Source: an uncultured Cocleimonas sp. (lineage in GTDB: Bacteria > Pseudomonadota > Gammaproteobacteria > Thiotrichales > Thiotrichaceae). Taken from it: a stretch of DNA of 43,740 nt. Location: assembly GCF_947495625.1 (NCBI RefSeq), contig NZ_CANLZW010000040.1, positions 1 to 43,740 of the forward strand. The letters run 5' to 3'. Under the pieces are notes generated by a model. The model was not told the origin of the DNA, searched no databases, and saw only the letters and a list, made by a program, of their open reading frames with translations. Made by a program: the position numbers and the translations under genes. This document shows, one piece after another, positions 36,037-43,740 of the stretch. Position 1 is the stretch's first letter. Every line of letters begins with the position of its first letter.

Positions 36037-36420
36037 TTAGTTTATGAGCTTATAGTTGACTAGGTGGACAGTATCTTGTGCTGCTGCATAAATTTGAGAG
36101 TTTGAAATATCATTCTCACAATATCCTAGAATGTCCAATACGGTGTTACTGCAAATGATATCAGCATATATAGAAAGCGGAAATTTCATGTTTTGAATAA
36201 AAGAGAAGCGTTTAACTCGTGTTTCTTTTAATTCTAAAACTGCTTCAAAACCTCTTTTCTGACCGAGAGCTGCAGCCATAATCTCACCATCTTCCAAAAT
36301 AATTTGGCATGATTGATTTTTATCTGTGCTAATAAATACAGTACCTGTGCTACCTGAACGACAAAACTTGAAAAGGCAGGTTTCTAAATGATGTGAATCG
36401 ATAATGTGATGCGTTTGCAT
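36037..36420 (-). CDS. Small protein, possibly DUF4388-like
   Basis: A 127-residue cytoplasmic protein. The stretch GTVFISTDKNQSCQIILEDGEI followed by MAAALGQKRGFEAVLEL has the pattern of DUF4388-type (PatA N-terminal-like) domains: a short strand, then F-x-x-G-x-I-x-x-A-x-x-G and a helix of G-x-x-A-V-x-E-L type. These occur in signalling proteins. The rest is unremarkable, and the match is only by eye. Single gene, no close neighbours. Confidence 0.5.
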   Translation of the reverse strand: MQTHHIIDSHHLETCLFKFCRSGSTGTVFISTDKNQSCQIILEDGEIMAAALGQKRGFEAVLELKETRVKRFSFIQNMKFPLSIYADIICSNTVLDILGYCENDISNSQIYAAAQDTVHLVNYKLIN

Positions 36421-36661
36421 GTGTATTTTCAGTCTCCAAAAACGTCAATTCTCAGTATAAAAAGAGTAACGTTAAATAATTGAATCAACACGGATAATTA
36501 TAATTTTTATATTGCTTATCGCATTGATACTGACTGTAAGTGGTTTGAGATTAAACCTAGTTCGAAGTACCAGACTAACGGTACTAAAATAGTTAATTTA
36601 AACTGAACTGAGTTTTAAGCTGAAGCAATTGACGTTGAACAGAGCCAAGTTATTGCTCTGA

Positions 36662-37450
36662 TTATCGATTGGTATACGCTCTAGCGAAGCGCTTGCCTAA
36701 TTCCAGCTGGCCTTGTGTATCGTAATGAACATGATCGTAGATTTTACCCAGACCATTAGTCGATACCAGTTTCACACCGGGTAAAGTTCTTTGCGTATTT
36801 ACCTGAGCTTGTTGCACGGTATCGAGCATAAAGAAAGCAGGGTCTTCTGGATTGACCTCTCCCATAATGAACACACTACGAGGAGAATCTAATTGTCTTC
36901 TAACACCCGTAATAAACCGCTTTAGATTTGATTCATAGTTGTAAGCATTAGATTCTGAGCGCGCATCTCTTTCGCCTTGCATCCATATCACCGCATCAAC
37001 TTTTGTATTCGCTAAATTGCTTAAATTATTGGTTTGCGTACCGACTTTAACAAAACCGCGTTGGCGTAATAAACCTGCAAATAAACCAGAACCTGGCAAC
37101 CATTGATTGATTGAGCTGCCCGTAGCAACATGTTTAATGATGATGTGCTTATCATTAGGGAAAGCGCGAGAAATAGCATGCGCAAAACTCACTTCAGGTC
37201 CGAAGTGTGAAAACTTTGCCAGTTGGCGTTTACGACCTTGGTAATAAAATTCTACATTACTTGGCTGGCGTTTTAAAAAAACAGGTAATTGGTGAGTTTT
37301 ACCTTTGCCCATCATATTCGATTGACCGGCTAAAATATAAACTCGCTCTTTGGCGAATAGGCTACTAGAAAATAATACGGTACAAGAAAATACCAGTGCG
37401 CAAGAGACACCATAAGTAAATGACTTACTTCGAAATTTTAGAAATGACAT
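36662..37450 (-). CDS. Exported SASA/SGNH-type carbohydrate acetylesterase-like protein
   Basis: A 262-residue protein with signal peptide (CALVFSCTVLFSSSLFA, cut after about residue 33). The catalytic serine is S44 in ILAGQSNMMG, typical of the sialate O-acetylesterase/CE6 type (SASA) family. WMQGERDA is the second family block and the Asp/His pair lies in YDHVHYD. It likely removes acetyl groups from carbohydrates outside the cytoplasm. The substrate could be acetylxylan-like or sialic acid-like, neither of which is supported by neighbours. Confidence 0.85.
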   Translation of the reverse strand: MSFLKFRSKSFTYGVSCALVFSCTVLFSSSLFAKERVYILAGQSNMMGKGKTHQLPVFLKRQPSNVEFYYQGRKRQLAKFSHFGPEVSFAHAISRAFPNDKHIIIKHVATGSSINQWLPGSGLFAGLLRQRGFVKVGTQTNNLSNLANTKVDAVIWMQGERDARSESNAYNYESNLKRFITGVRRQLDSPRSVFIMGEVNPEDPAFFMLDTVQQAQVNTQRTLPGVKLVSTNGLGKIYDHVHYDTQGQLELGKRFARAYTNR

Positions 37451-37585
37451 AATCAGTTTTTTCAGTTATTTATCGGTTTAGAAAAACAATATGCCATCTG
37501 TTTCGACATGTATGGAATTCCATCTAAGTTATTTAGAGGTTCCTTGCCCAAGACTACTGATCTTTGACACAAAAACAAGGTAATA

Positions 37586-40500
37586 TTGCTTTTCATGAGA
37601 ACCCTAAATCCCTATGAAATTCCCTTATCCTCGATAAATCTGATAGAAGCCAGTGCGGGCACGGGTAAATCATGGACGGTAACGTTACTATTCTTGCGTT
37701 TGATTCTGGAAAAGAATCTCACTGTCGATCAGATCCTGGTTGTTACTTTCACTGAAGCGGCAACCAAAGAATTACGCGATGATGTTCGCCAGCGATTAGT
37801 TAGTGCATTAGAAGCATTCAGAGCAATAAACGTTCATGGTCTTAACGATGACCTGCGAAAAGAATACAGTGAAGTCATAGAACTCATTGAACGCGAAAGC
37901 GATTATGACGAAGCTATCCGCCGTTTAAACCGCGCCAAGCTCAGCCTTGATGAAGCAGCAATATTTACCATTCACGGATTCTGCCAACGCACCTTAAGTG
38001 AGAATGCTTTCGAGGCAGGTTTGCCCTTTGAAAGCGAATTGATGGATGATGATCGTGAGTTAATGCAAAATCTCACCGATGACTTCTGGCGTCGTTACAC
38101 AGAAAATGCGCCTAAATCGTTAATCTTCAAATTGCATCAAAAAAGCGTCACTCCAGATTCATTACTACAAGACATCAGAAACGCAGTCGGGAAACCGTAT
38201 CTTGAATTATGTGGTCCAGAATATGGAGCAAATACATCAGGCTCAACAGATGATAAATGGGCTGTCTTAGAGCAGGGCTTGCAGAACATCATTAAACAAT
38301 GGGTAACGGATGGCGAAGAAATCACCCGAATTCTATTGGAAGATAAAAACTTAAACGGCAATAAATTCAGAAAACCCACTGTTGCAAAATTATGCAATGA
38401 AATGAACCAAATCAAAGCCAAATTCGATCTCAATGCAGACTTCATTGAAAGCGCACAAAAATTCAAACGCTCTTATATTGAGACGGGCACAAAAGCCAAA
38501 TGTACATCACCAGAACACAGCTTTTTCTCTGCATGGGAATCCTTCTCAGAACTTTGGGAGCAACTCAATAAAGACTCAGATGATTTTCTCAATAACACCC
38601 GCATCGAGCTACTTCGCTACTTACAAGAAGAACTCCCGAAAGAGAAAAAGCGTCTCGGTGTTTTATCGTTCGATGACCTGTTATTACAATTGCAACAGGC
38701 GTTAAAAACCAACCCACAACTGGCGATAGATTTACGCAAAAAATATCAGGCTGCACTAATCGATGAATTTCAGGATACGGACCCGATTCAGTACGATATC
38801 TTTAGTACCATTTATAATGATCCGCACACCCAAGAAAACGCTGTTTTTCTGGTGGGTGATCCGAAACAGGCGATTTATAGTTTCCGTGGTGGCGACATTC
38901 ACACCTATCTAAAAGCCAAAGCCGATACGGATGAAAGCAATCATCACACGCTTAAAACTAACTGGCGTTCGCATGACAAATTAATCTCTGCGTTTAATAC
39001 CTTATACGCTCAGTCTGATAATCCCTTTCAGGATGAAGGCATCGAATACGTGCAGGTCAAGTCGGGTAAAGACCTCAATGATATTCAAGCACCAGAGGCG
39101 CGAACTCCATTGCAACTGTGGCGCTTCAATCAAACGCCTGGCGAAAAGCCCCAAGGCAAACCCGAAGGCAAACCAGAGCAACAATCTGCCGATGCTATCC
39201 GTAAAGAAATCGCCGATGCCGTAGCCGGAGATATTGCAGAATTGCTCAATGCGTCCAATCAGGGTAAAGCCACTATTGAAGGCAAGCCTATTGGTGGTGG
39301 AGATATCGCGATTTTAATCCGCTCGCACACGCAGGGCGATATGATCAAAGCCGCGCTTAATCAACGTAAAATCGCTAGTGTGCAAAGCAGCAAGCAAAGT
39401 ATTTTCGAAACCCACGAAGCGTTAGAAATTCATCGATTGCTCACAGCGATTGCCGATCCGCAACGCGAAGACAATGTGCGCCGTGCCTTAGTCACCGAAC
39501 TGATGGGGTATAAAGCTCAAGAATTGCTAGATTTAGAGTCAGACAGCAATGCCTGGGAAGAGATTCTATTGTTATTCCAGAACTGGCAATACCAATGGAA
39601 GCATCATGGCTTTTTACCGATGATGCGCGCCTTGATGAAGTCGCAAAACACGCATCAGCACCTGCTCAACTTTATGGATGGCGAACGCCGCATAACCAAT
39701 ACTCTGCACCTCGCAGAAATCATCCATCAAGCAGTTCGCAAAAAATCATTAAGTATCGAAGAAGTCCTGTTGTGGCTTAAACAGCGCCAAGAAAACAGCA
39801 GCGCCACAGAAAGCGAACTGCGTTTAGAAAGCGATGAAAACCTCGTCAAAATCGTCACCATTCATAAATCAAAAGGTCTGGAATACCCCATCGTCTATTG
39901 CCCTTATGTTGGTTTAAGCCCGAAAGCGAATAGCGATAAAATATTCACTTTTCACAAAGACGAACGCAGTTATCTAGAAATTGGTTCATTAGAAAGTGAT
40001 GAGCATAAAGAACTGAAAAAACAGGAGGAACTGGCAGAAGACACACGCCTACTATACGTGGCGTTAACCCGCGCAAAATATCAGTGCAATATTGTGGTGT
40101 TTCCAGAAACCATCAGCGGCAGTCCCGATCGTTCTGCATTGGGTTGGTTACTCACCAATGGTAAAAGCAATCCTTCTGGTTCTGGCAAAGAAGAAAAAGA
40201 ACAGAAAGCCGAGTTCAAACTGGCGTACGAGCAAAACTTACTGAAACTCGAAACCGTTGGTAACGGCAATATCTCACTTGATGATTTACCCCAGTATCCA
40301 CAGGATTTGGTGTATCAGCCGATTGAAACGAATCAAACCCTGACAGCCCGTGAATTTACCGCTGAAATTAAATCACAAGCGCAAATCACCAGTTTTAGTG
40401 GCTTGACCGCTGGCGCACACGCCGAAACGCCCGATTACGACAGTTTTGTCGAAATCAATAATAAACAAATAGCGCAGCCGGATGACGGCGCTGAAAATAT

Positions 40501-41329
40501 CGTAGAAGCATTCCCCAAAGGCGCAACTGCGGGTACTGCCTTGCACGAAATTTACGAGAATATCGACTTCACCCAGCCACTGGAAGAGCAAACAGAAACC
40601 TTCGATAGAATCCTCGAAAAATACAGCTTCGAAGAAAAGCACAAAGAAGCCGCGATGCGTTTGATTGCAGAAAGCATTGAGGCTGAACTGCATCAGAATC
40701 AAATGTCAGCAGAAACTGAAACCCTGTCACTTAATAAGCTCAGTAAAGCGCAACGTCTGGATGAGATGGAATTCTATCTGCCGCTCGAACGACTCGATAT
40801 CGAAAAGCTAAAACAAACCTTATTTCAGCATTTACCGGTAGATGACGAATCCGACACAACACCGAAGTGGCGTCAAATCCGTGAAGCCGTAGACACCTTG
40901 TATTTCGATGAAGTCGAAGGCTATCTAAAAGGCTTCATCGACCTGATTTTCGAATACAATGGCAAATACTATCTGGCTGATTACAAATCTAATACGCTTG
41001 AAGACTATGCGCCCGAAAAGCTCTTCACGCCAATGGCTGAAGCGCATTACTATCTGCAATACCTCATCTATTGCTTGGCGTTGCATCGCTATTTAGAACA
41101 GCGTTTACCCGGCTATCAATGGGAAACTCATTTCGGTGGCGCGTATTACCTGTTTATTCGTGGCATGACAAAAACCGCGCAAGTAGATCAGGACTCACAA
41201 AAAAGTGCCCCAAAGTGGGGGGGGGTGTTTTACCATAAACCCAGTCTCGAATTGATCAATGCATTGGATGGATTGTTTATGCGTTTACCTAGCCACAACA
41301 TACAGTCCGAAACCCAGGGGGCAAGCTAA
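37586..41329 (+). CDS. recB: Exodeoxyribonuclease V beta subunit RecB
   Basis: A 1247-residue helicase-nuclease subunit of RecBCD, which resects double-strand breaks for RecA. UvrD-like helicase motifs: Walker A EASAGTGKSWT (motif I), VVTFTEAATKELR, IDEFQDTDPIQYDIF (II), VGDPKQAIYSFRGGDIHTYL (III), TIHKSKGLEYPIVYC (V), LLYVALTRAKYQC (VI). The nuclease motif GYLKGFIDLIFEYNGKYYLA with DYKSN follows. Length near E. coli RecB (1180). The start is TTG at 37586 with AAGG five bases upstream; ATG 37595 is an alternative. A loop near residue 1207 carries an extra SQKSAPKWGG encoded by the dispersed repeat. Glycine-lysine repeats KPQGKPEGKPE lie near residue 515. Confidence 0.95.
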   Translation: MLFMRTLNPYEIPLSSINLIEASAGTGKSWTVTLLFLRLILEKNLTVDQILVVTFTEAATKELRDDVRQRLVSALEAFRAINVHGLNDDLRKEYSEVIELIERESDYDEAIRRLNRAKLSLDEAAIFTIHGFCQRTLSENAFEAGLPFESELMDDDRELMQNLTDDFWRRYTENAPKSLIFKLHQKSVTPDSLLQDIRNAVGKPYLELCGPEYGANTSGSTDDKWAVLEQGLQNIIKQWVTDGEEITRILLEDKNLNGNKFRKPTVAKLCNEMNQIKAKFDLNADFIESAQKFKRSYIETGTKAKCTSPEHSFFSAWESFSELWEQLNKDSDDFLNNTRIELLRYLQEELPKEKKRLGVLSFDDLLLQLQQALKTNPQLAIDLRKKYQAALIDEFQDTDPIQYDIFSTIYNDPHTQENAVFLVGDPKQAIYSFRGGDIHTYLKAKADTDESNHHTLKTNWRSHDKLISAFNTLYAQSDNPFQDEGIEYVQVKSGKDLNDIQAPEARTPLQLWRFNQTPGEKPQGKPEGKPEQQSADAIRKEIADAVAGDIAELLNASNQGKATIEGKPIGGGDIAILIRSHTQGDMIKAALNQRKIASVQSSKQSIFETHEALEIHRLLTAIADPQREDNVRRALVTELMGYKAQELLDLESDSNAWEEILLLFQNWQYQWKHHGFLPMMRALMKSQNTHQHLLNFMDGERRITNTLHLAEIIHQAVRKKSLSIEEVLLWLKQRQENSSATESELRLESDENLVKIVTIHKSKGLEYPIVYCPYVGLSPKANSDKIFTFHKDERSYLEIGSLESDEHKELKKQEELAEDTRLLYVALTRAKYQCNIVVFPETISGSPDRSALGWLLTNGKSNPSGSGKEEKEQKAEFKLAYEQNLLKLETVGNGNISLDDLPQYPQDLVYQPIETNQTLTAREFTAEIKSQAQITSFSGLTAGAHAETPDYDSFVEINNKQIAQPDDGAENIVEAFPKGATAGTALHEIYENIDFTQPLEEQTETFDRILEKYSFEEKHKEAAMRLIAESIEAELHQNQMSAETETLSLNKLSKAQRLDEMEFYLPLERLDIEKLKQTLFQHLPVDDESDTTPKWRQIREAVDTLYFDEVEGYLKGFIDLIFEYNGKYYLADYKSNTLEDYAPEKLFTPMAEAHYYLQYLIYCLALHRYLEQRLPGYQWETHFGGAYYLFIRGMTKTAQVDQDSQKSAPKWGGVFYHKPSLELINALDGLFMRLPSHNIQSETQGAS
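41199..41230 (+). repeat. G-run repeat copy, in-frame inside recB
   Basis: AAAAAAGTGCCCCAAAG, then T, then nine G and TG. It encodes KSAPKWGGV. The left arm GCCCC pairs with four G of the run, so it keeps a hairpin. E. coli RecB (from memory) has about 8 residues between the RG and the following GIY motif where this RecB has about 19. Confidence 0.8.
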
Positions 41330-41511
41330 TGTCAGAGAAGCTCTCAATATTTGGCGCTTTGGAAGATCCGAAAAAAGAAATCGATGTTAAAATTCAGATA
41401 GGTTTAGAACAGGCAAAAGCAGGACTGGGTTTTTCTATGGATCAACAGTTGATAGAAAAGTTGAAACAAGAACTTCAAGGCATAATTGAAGCTAGGCAGA
41501 AGAAAGAATAA
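41329..41511 (+). CDS. Unknown 60-residue protein coupled between recB and recD
   Basis: A 60-residue protein beginning MSEKLSIFGALEDPKKEID and ending EARQKKE. The centre VKIQIGLEQAKAGLGFSM and LIEKLKQELQGII suggest two helices; the C-terminal half resembles short antitoxin-like helical proteins, but this is only an impression. Its ATG overlaps the recB stop by one base (TAATG) with AGGGGG upstream, and its stop TAA shares one base with the recD ATG, so all three are translationally coupled. No homologue is known to me between recB and recD in E. coli. It could modulate the enzyme or be a remnant. Confidence 0.75.
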   Translation: MSEKLSIFGALEDPKKEIDVKIQIGLEQAKAGLGFSMDQQLIEKLKQELQGIIEARQKKE

Positions 41512-43478
41512 TGCAAACACCTTCAGATCAAATCGATTTATTTTCTACTGCCTCTACTGATCCCAATCAGTCTGAGACTATATTATCTGGCTCTAGTTTA
41601 TCTGATTCTCATGAATCTCATTCCCCAGTCACAGAAGAATACGAAGCACTCGACAAGCAACTTGCTGAACTCATGCAAGAGCTAAACAGCTCGAAAGATA
41701 AAGACAGTGACCTACAAGCAGCGCAAAACGAAGTCATCAAACGCTGTACTTTAGAGATCAGCAAACACACCCGTGAAGGTCAAATTGCAATTCCGGTATC
41801 AGAACAAGATCAAGCCGTATTACTGCAAACCAATGTCGGCGGCGAAGCAGGGGATTACAAACCACTGATAATCGATCAGGGTTATTTGTACCTTCGACGA
41901 TACTGGCAATACCAAAATCAACTGGCGAAGCAAATACGCGCGCGTATGACGGTTGATGAAGATATTGATTCCAATACCAAGTCGGAAAATCAGGATAGCT
42001 GGGCACAACAACGGCTGGATGAATTGTTTTCTGATGATAAAGGTAGTGCAAACAAAGAAAGTGCAAACGAAAAAGAGTCAGAAGAAATCAATTGGCAACG
42101 CCGCGCCGTAGAACTGGCATTAAAACATCAATTCCTAATCGTCTCAGGTGGCCCGGGCACGGGTAAAACAACCACGATAACGCGTTTATTGGCTTTATTG
42201 ATTGAACAGCATTTGTCACCATCAGATGAAATAACTGCCCCAAAGGTGGGGGGTGGCTTAACAAATAGTTTCAAGGTTTTATTAGCCGCGCCAACCGGTA
42301 AAGCGGCGATTCGTATGCTCGATTCGATTCGCGATGCGCAAGCAGGTCTGGGTTTGACAGAAGATGCAGCGGCACTCATGCCCAGCGAAGCCAGTACCAT
42401 TCACAAACTACTTGGCTACCAGCACGGCAGTGTTAATTTCAAACACAATCGTAATAACCCACTGAATGCCGATGTGGTATTGGTGGATGAAGCCTCGATG
42501 ATCGATATCGCGCTCATGTCTAAACTTGTCGAAGCCGTTCCCGCTCATGCGAAACTGATTCTAATCGGCGATAAAGATCAACTCTCATCCGTAGAAACAG
42601 GCTCGGTATTTGCCGATATGTGTAGCGGATTAGAAGAGGATAAAAGCGAGCACTTGGTGACGTTAAAGAAAAACTGGCGCTTCTCCAAAGACAGCGACAT
42701 TGGACAAAGCGCGATAGCCGCCAATCAAGGTGATAGCAGGAAATTACTCAGCTTACTCAAAGATAGTAATAGTGTGAATTGTAAACTTATCGCACCAGAT
42801 ACATTAAGAGATGCTGAACTCATCAAACCGTGGCGAACGTATATCGACGTTATCAATAATCCAGACGCTAGCTACGATGAAATCTTTCAGGCATTCAATC
42901 AATACCGAGTGTTATGTGCTTTACGCCGCGGACCAAATGGCAGCGTGAATATGAGCAGTCGCATCGAAACCTCACTGGCAAAACAAAACCAGATACACTT
43001 CCGCAAAAAGTTCTCGAACAATAACCAAAGCTGGTATCACGGCCGTCCCATTATGATTACCCAAAACAGTTATGGCAAAGGGCTGTTTAATGGCGATACC
43101 GGAATCGCTCTGATTCGAGATGGGGAAGTGAAAGTGTATTTTCCTTCAGCTGACGATGGGCTTTCTACAGCTGATGGCTCCTCTTCTACAGCTGATGTCT
43201 CTCATGCATACAAAAGTTTCTCCCCAGTGCGACTCCCCGCACACGAAACCACATGGGCGATGACCATCCACAAAAGCCAGGGCTCAGAATTCAATCAAGT
43301 GGTTTTAATCTTGCCGCACGAAGAAATGCCACTGCTAACAAGACAATTAATATATACCGGAATCACGCGTGCGAAAGAGCAAGTAAGTATTGTCGCGAGT
43401 GAAGGTGTATTGGTGACTGGGGTTAAGGCTGAGGTGGTTAAGGCGACTCGAATAGAGCAGATGTTAAAAAGTGCCTAG
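41511..43478 (+). CDS. recD: Exodeoxyribonuclease V alpha subunit RecD
   Basis: A 655-residue 5'-3' helicase subunit of RecBCD. Walker A VSGGPGTGKTTTITRLLALL, motif II VDEASMID, LIGDKDQLSSVETGSVFAD, and the C-terminal motif TIHKSQGSEF with YTGITRAKE; these match E. coli RecD throughout. The N-terminus (about 1-60) is serine-rich and low complexity. Two in-frame expansions appear relative to E. coli: the TAPKVGGG loop encoded by the dispersed repeat (about residue 243) and a short STADG/SSSTAD expansion before the last helicase motifs. The last codons are followed by a remnant of the repeat. No recC is adjacent. Confidence 0.95.
   Translation: MQTPSDQIDLFSTASTDPNQSETILSGSSLSDSHESHSPVTEEYEALDKQLAELMQELNSSKDKDSDLQAAQNEVIKRCTLEISKHTREGQIAIPVSEQDQAVLLQTNVGGEAGDYKPLIIDQGYLYLRRYWQYQNQLAKQIRARMTVDEDIDSNTKSENQDSWAQQRLDELFSDDKGSANKESANEKESEEINWQRRAVELALKHQFLIVSGGPGTGKTTTITRLLALLIEQHLSPSDEITAPKVGGGLTNSFKVLLAAPTGKAAIRMLDSIRDAQAGLGLTEDAAALMPSEASTIHKLLGYQHGSVNFKHNRNNPLNADVVLVDEASMIDIALMSKLVEAVPAHAKLILIGDKDQLSSVETGSVFADMCSGLEEDKSEHLVTLKKNWRFSKDSDIGQSAIAANQGDSRKLLSLLKDSNSVNCKLIAPDTLRDAELIKPWRTYIDVINNPDASYDEIFQAFNQYRVLCALRRGPNGSVNMSSRIETSLAKQNQIHFRKKFSNNNQSWYHGRPIMITQNSYGKGLFNGDTGIALIRDGEVKVYFPSADDGLSTADGSSSTADVSHAYKSFSPVRLPAHETTWAMTIHKSQGSEFNQVVLILPHEEMPLLTRQLIYTGITRAKEQVSIVASEGVLVTGVKAEVVKATRIEQMLKSA
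42234..42260 (+). repeat. G-run repeat copy, in-frame inside recD
   Basis: ACTGCCCCAAAGGTG, then GGGGGTGGCTTA, a diverged copy with GCCCC pairing to the G-run. It encodes TAPKVGGGL in the same frame as the recB copy (SAPKWGGV). It lies in a loop just after the Walker A helix where E. coli RecD (from memory) is about 14 residues shorter. Confidence 0.7.
43151..43203 (+). repeat. Short in-frame repeat in recD
   Basis: TCTACAGCTGATG occurs twice, with a related CAGCTGACGATG before it, encoding STADG and STADV. It extends a loop that in E. coli RecD is short, so it looks like a recent slippage expansion. Confidence 0.75.
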
Positions 43479-43620
43479 CCGAGGCGTAGCTGACAAATTC
43501 ATCAGGAATGAATTATTGAACAGTTGAGTGCAAAGAAACTGCCTCGAAGAGGTGAAGTACAGGGAAGTACTTCATAGACAACGTTGGAGTGTAGCGACGA
43601 CGGCCCGAAGGGTGAGGTTT
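43479..43620 (+). repeat. Multi-hairpin structured element after recD
   Basis: Several small perfect hairpins in a row: ATTCAT/ATGAAT with loop CAGGA (43497-43513), CCTC/GAGG with loop GAA near 43542-43552, GAAGTAC/GTACTTC with loop AGGGAA (43554-43573), and CCC/GGG with loop GAA near 43603-43611. It does not look coding. The chain of purine-loop hairpins resembles dispersed intergenic elements found in several gammaproteobacteria, but I cannot name it. Confidence 0.5.
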
Positions 43621-43636
43621 TCATTTATTAGAATAT

Positions 43637-43668
43637 AAAAACCTCATATAAGGTGGGGGGGGGCAGGG
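43637..43668 (+). repeat. G-run repeat copy near the right edge
   Basis: AAAA, CCTCATATAAGGT, nine G, CAGGG. The loop and left arm are changed, with ACCT pairing with AGGT, but the order A-run, C-arm, loop, G-run is kept. Confidence 0.55.
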
Positions 43669-43740
43669 CAAACGCATTATAATCATAAGTTAAACAGCGT
43701 TTTGAACCGAAAGTTATCATTCCAAGCGGCTTTAAGCCTC

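Noticed and set aside
41199-42260. G-runs as G-quadruplex or sequencing artefact
   Set aside because: A quadruplex needs four separated G-tracts, but each copy has one long tract. An error is unlikely because both frames stay open through the copies, though run length could be misread by a base.

Overview
The window reads as a chromosomal segment of an AT-rich gammaproteobacterium. RsmJ, SlyX, a cydABX-cydDC cluster with an E. coli-type long-Q-loop CydA, RecB/RecD and an rnr-rlmB pair together point to that class. A closer placement (for example Thiotrichales) is only a guess. I found no rRNA, tRNA, CRISPR array, phage gene or transposase; most of the DNA is housekeeping and metabolic genes with a few accessory blocks.

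Layout. 1-5.7 kb (minus): M14 carboxypeptidase, small TPR protein, OmpA-domain protein, rsmJ, slyX, argG. 5.7-7.8 kb (plus): murB and a PhzF-family enzyme. 7.8-14.4 kb (minus): cydA-cydB-cydX-cydD-cydC, the bd oxidase and its assembly ABC transporter, with a FNR-like box upstream. 14.8-15.6 kb: a ProC-like dehydrogenase. 15.6-18.2 kb: a single-chain Rieske oxygenase-reductase-ferredoxin fusion. 18.2-20.1 kb: two 96-residue paralogous orphan genes, each with its own leader block and terminator. 20.1-25.1 kb (minus): a probable membrane-stress cassette (30-residue membrane peptide, XpaC-like, TelA, SPFH-GYF, zinc-ribbon membrane protein). 25.3-31.4 kb: rhodanese, aldehyde dehydrogenase with a divergent AraC regulator, solute-binding protein, mercaptopyruvate sulfurtransferase, PTGES2-like GST. 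31.7-37.5 kb: lipoprotein, rlmB-small ORF-rnr operon, a possible DUF4388 protein, a SASA-type esterase. 37.6-43.5 kb (plus): recB, a translationally coupled 60-codon gene, recD, with no recC next to them.

The most unusual signal is a dispersed element of about 30 bp. It has an A-run, a short C-containing left arm, an AAAGTA-like loop, a run of six or more G, then TGACTT. I count about nine intergenic copies in both orientations. Two of them are perfect hairpins followed by T-runs, so they look like rho-independent terminators, and one pair is inverted. Two further copies lie inside recB and recD, read in the same frame, at sites where these proteins carry extra loop residues compared with E. 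coli (from memory). This resembles in-frame palindromic elements such as those of Rickettsia, but the family here is one I do not recognise. Short in-frame repeats also expand loops of CydD and RecD.
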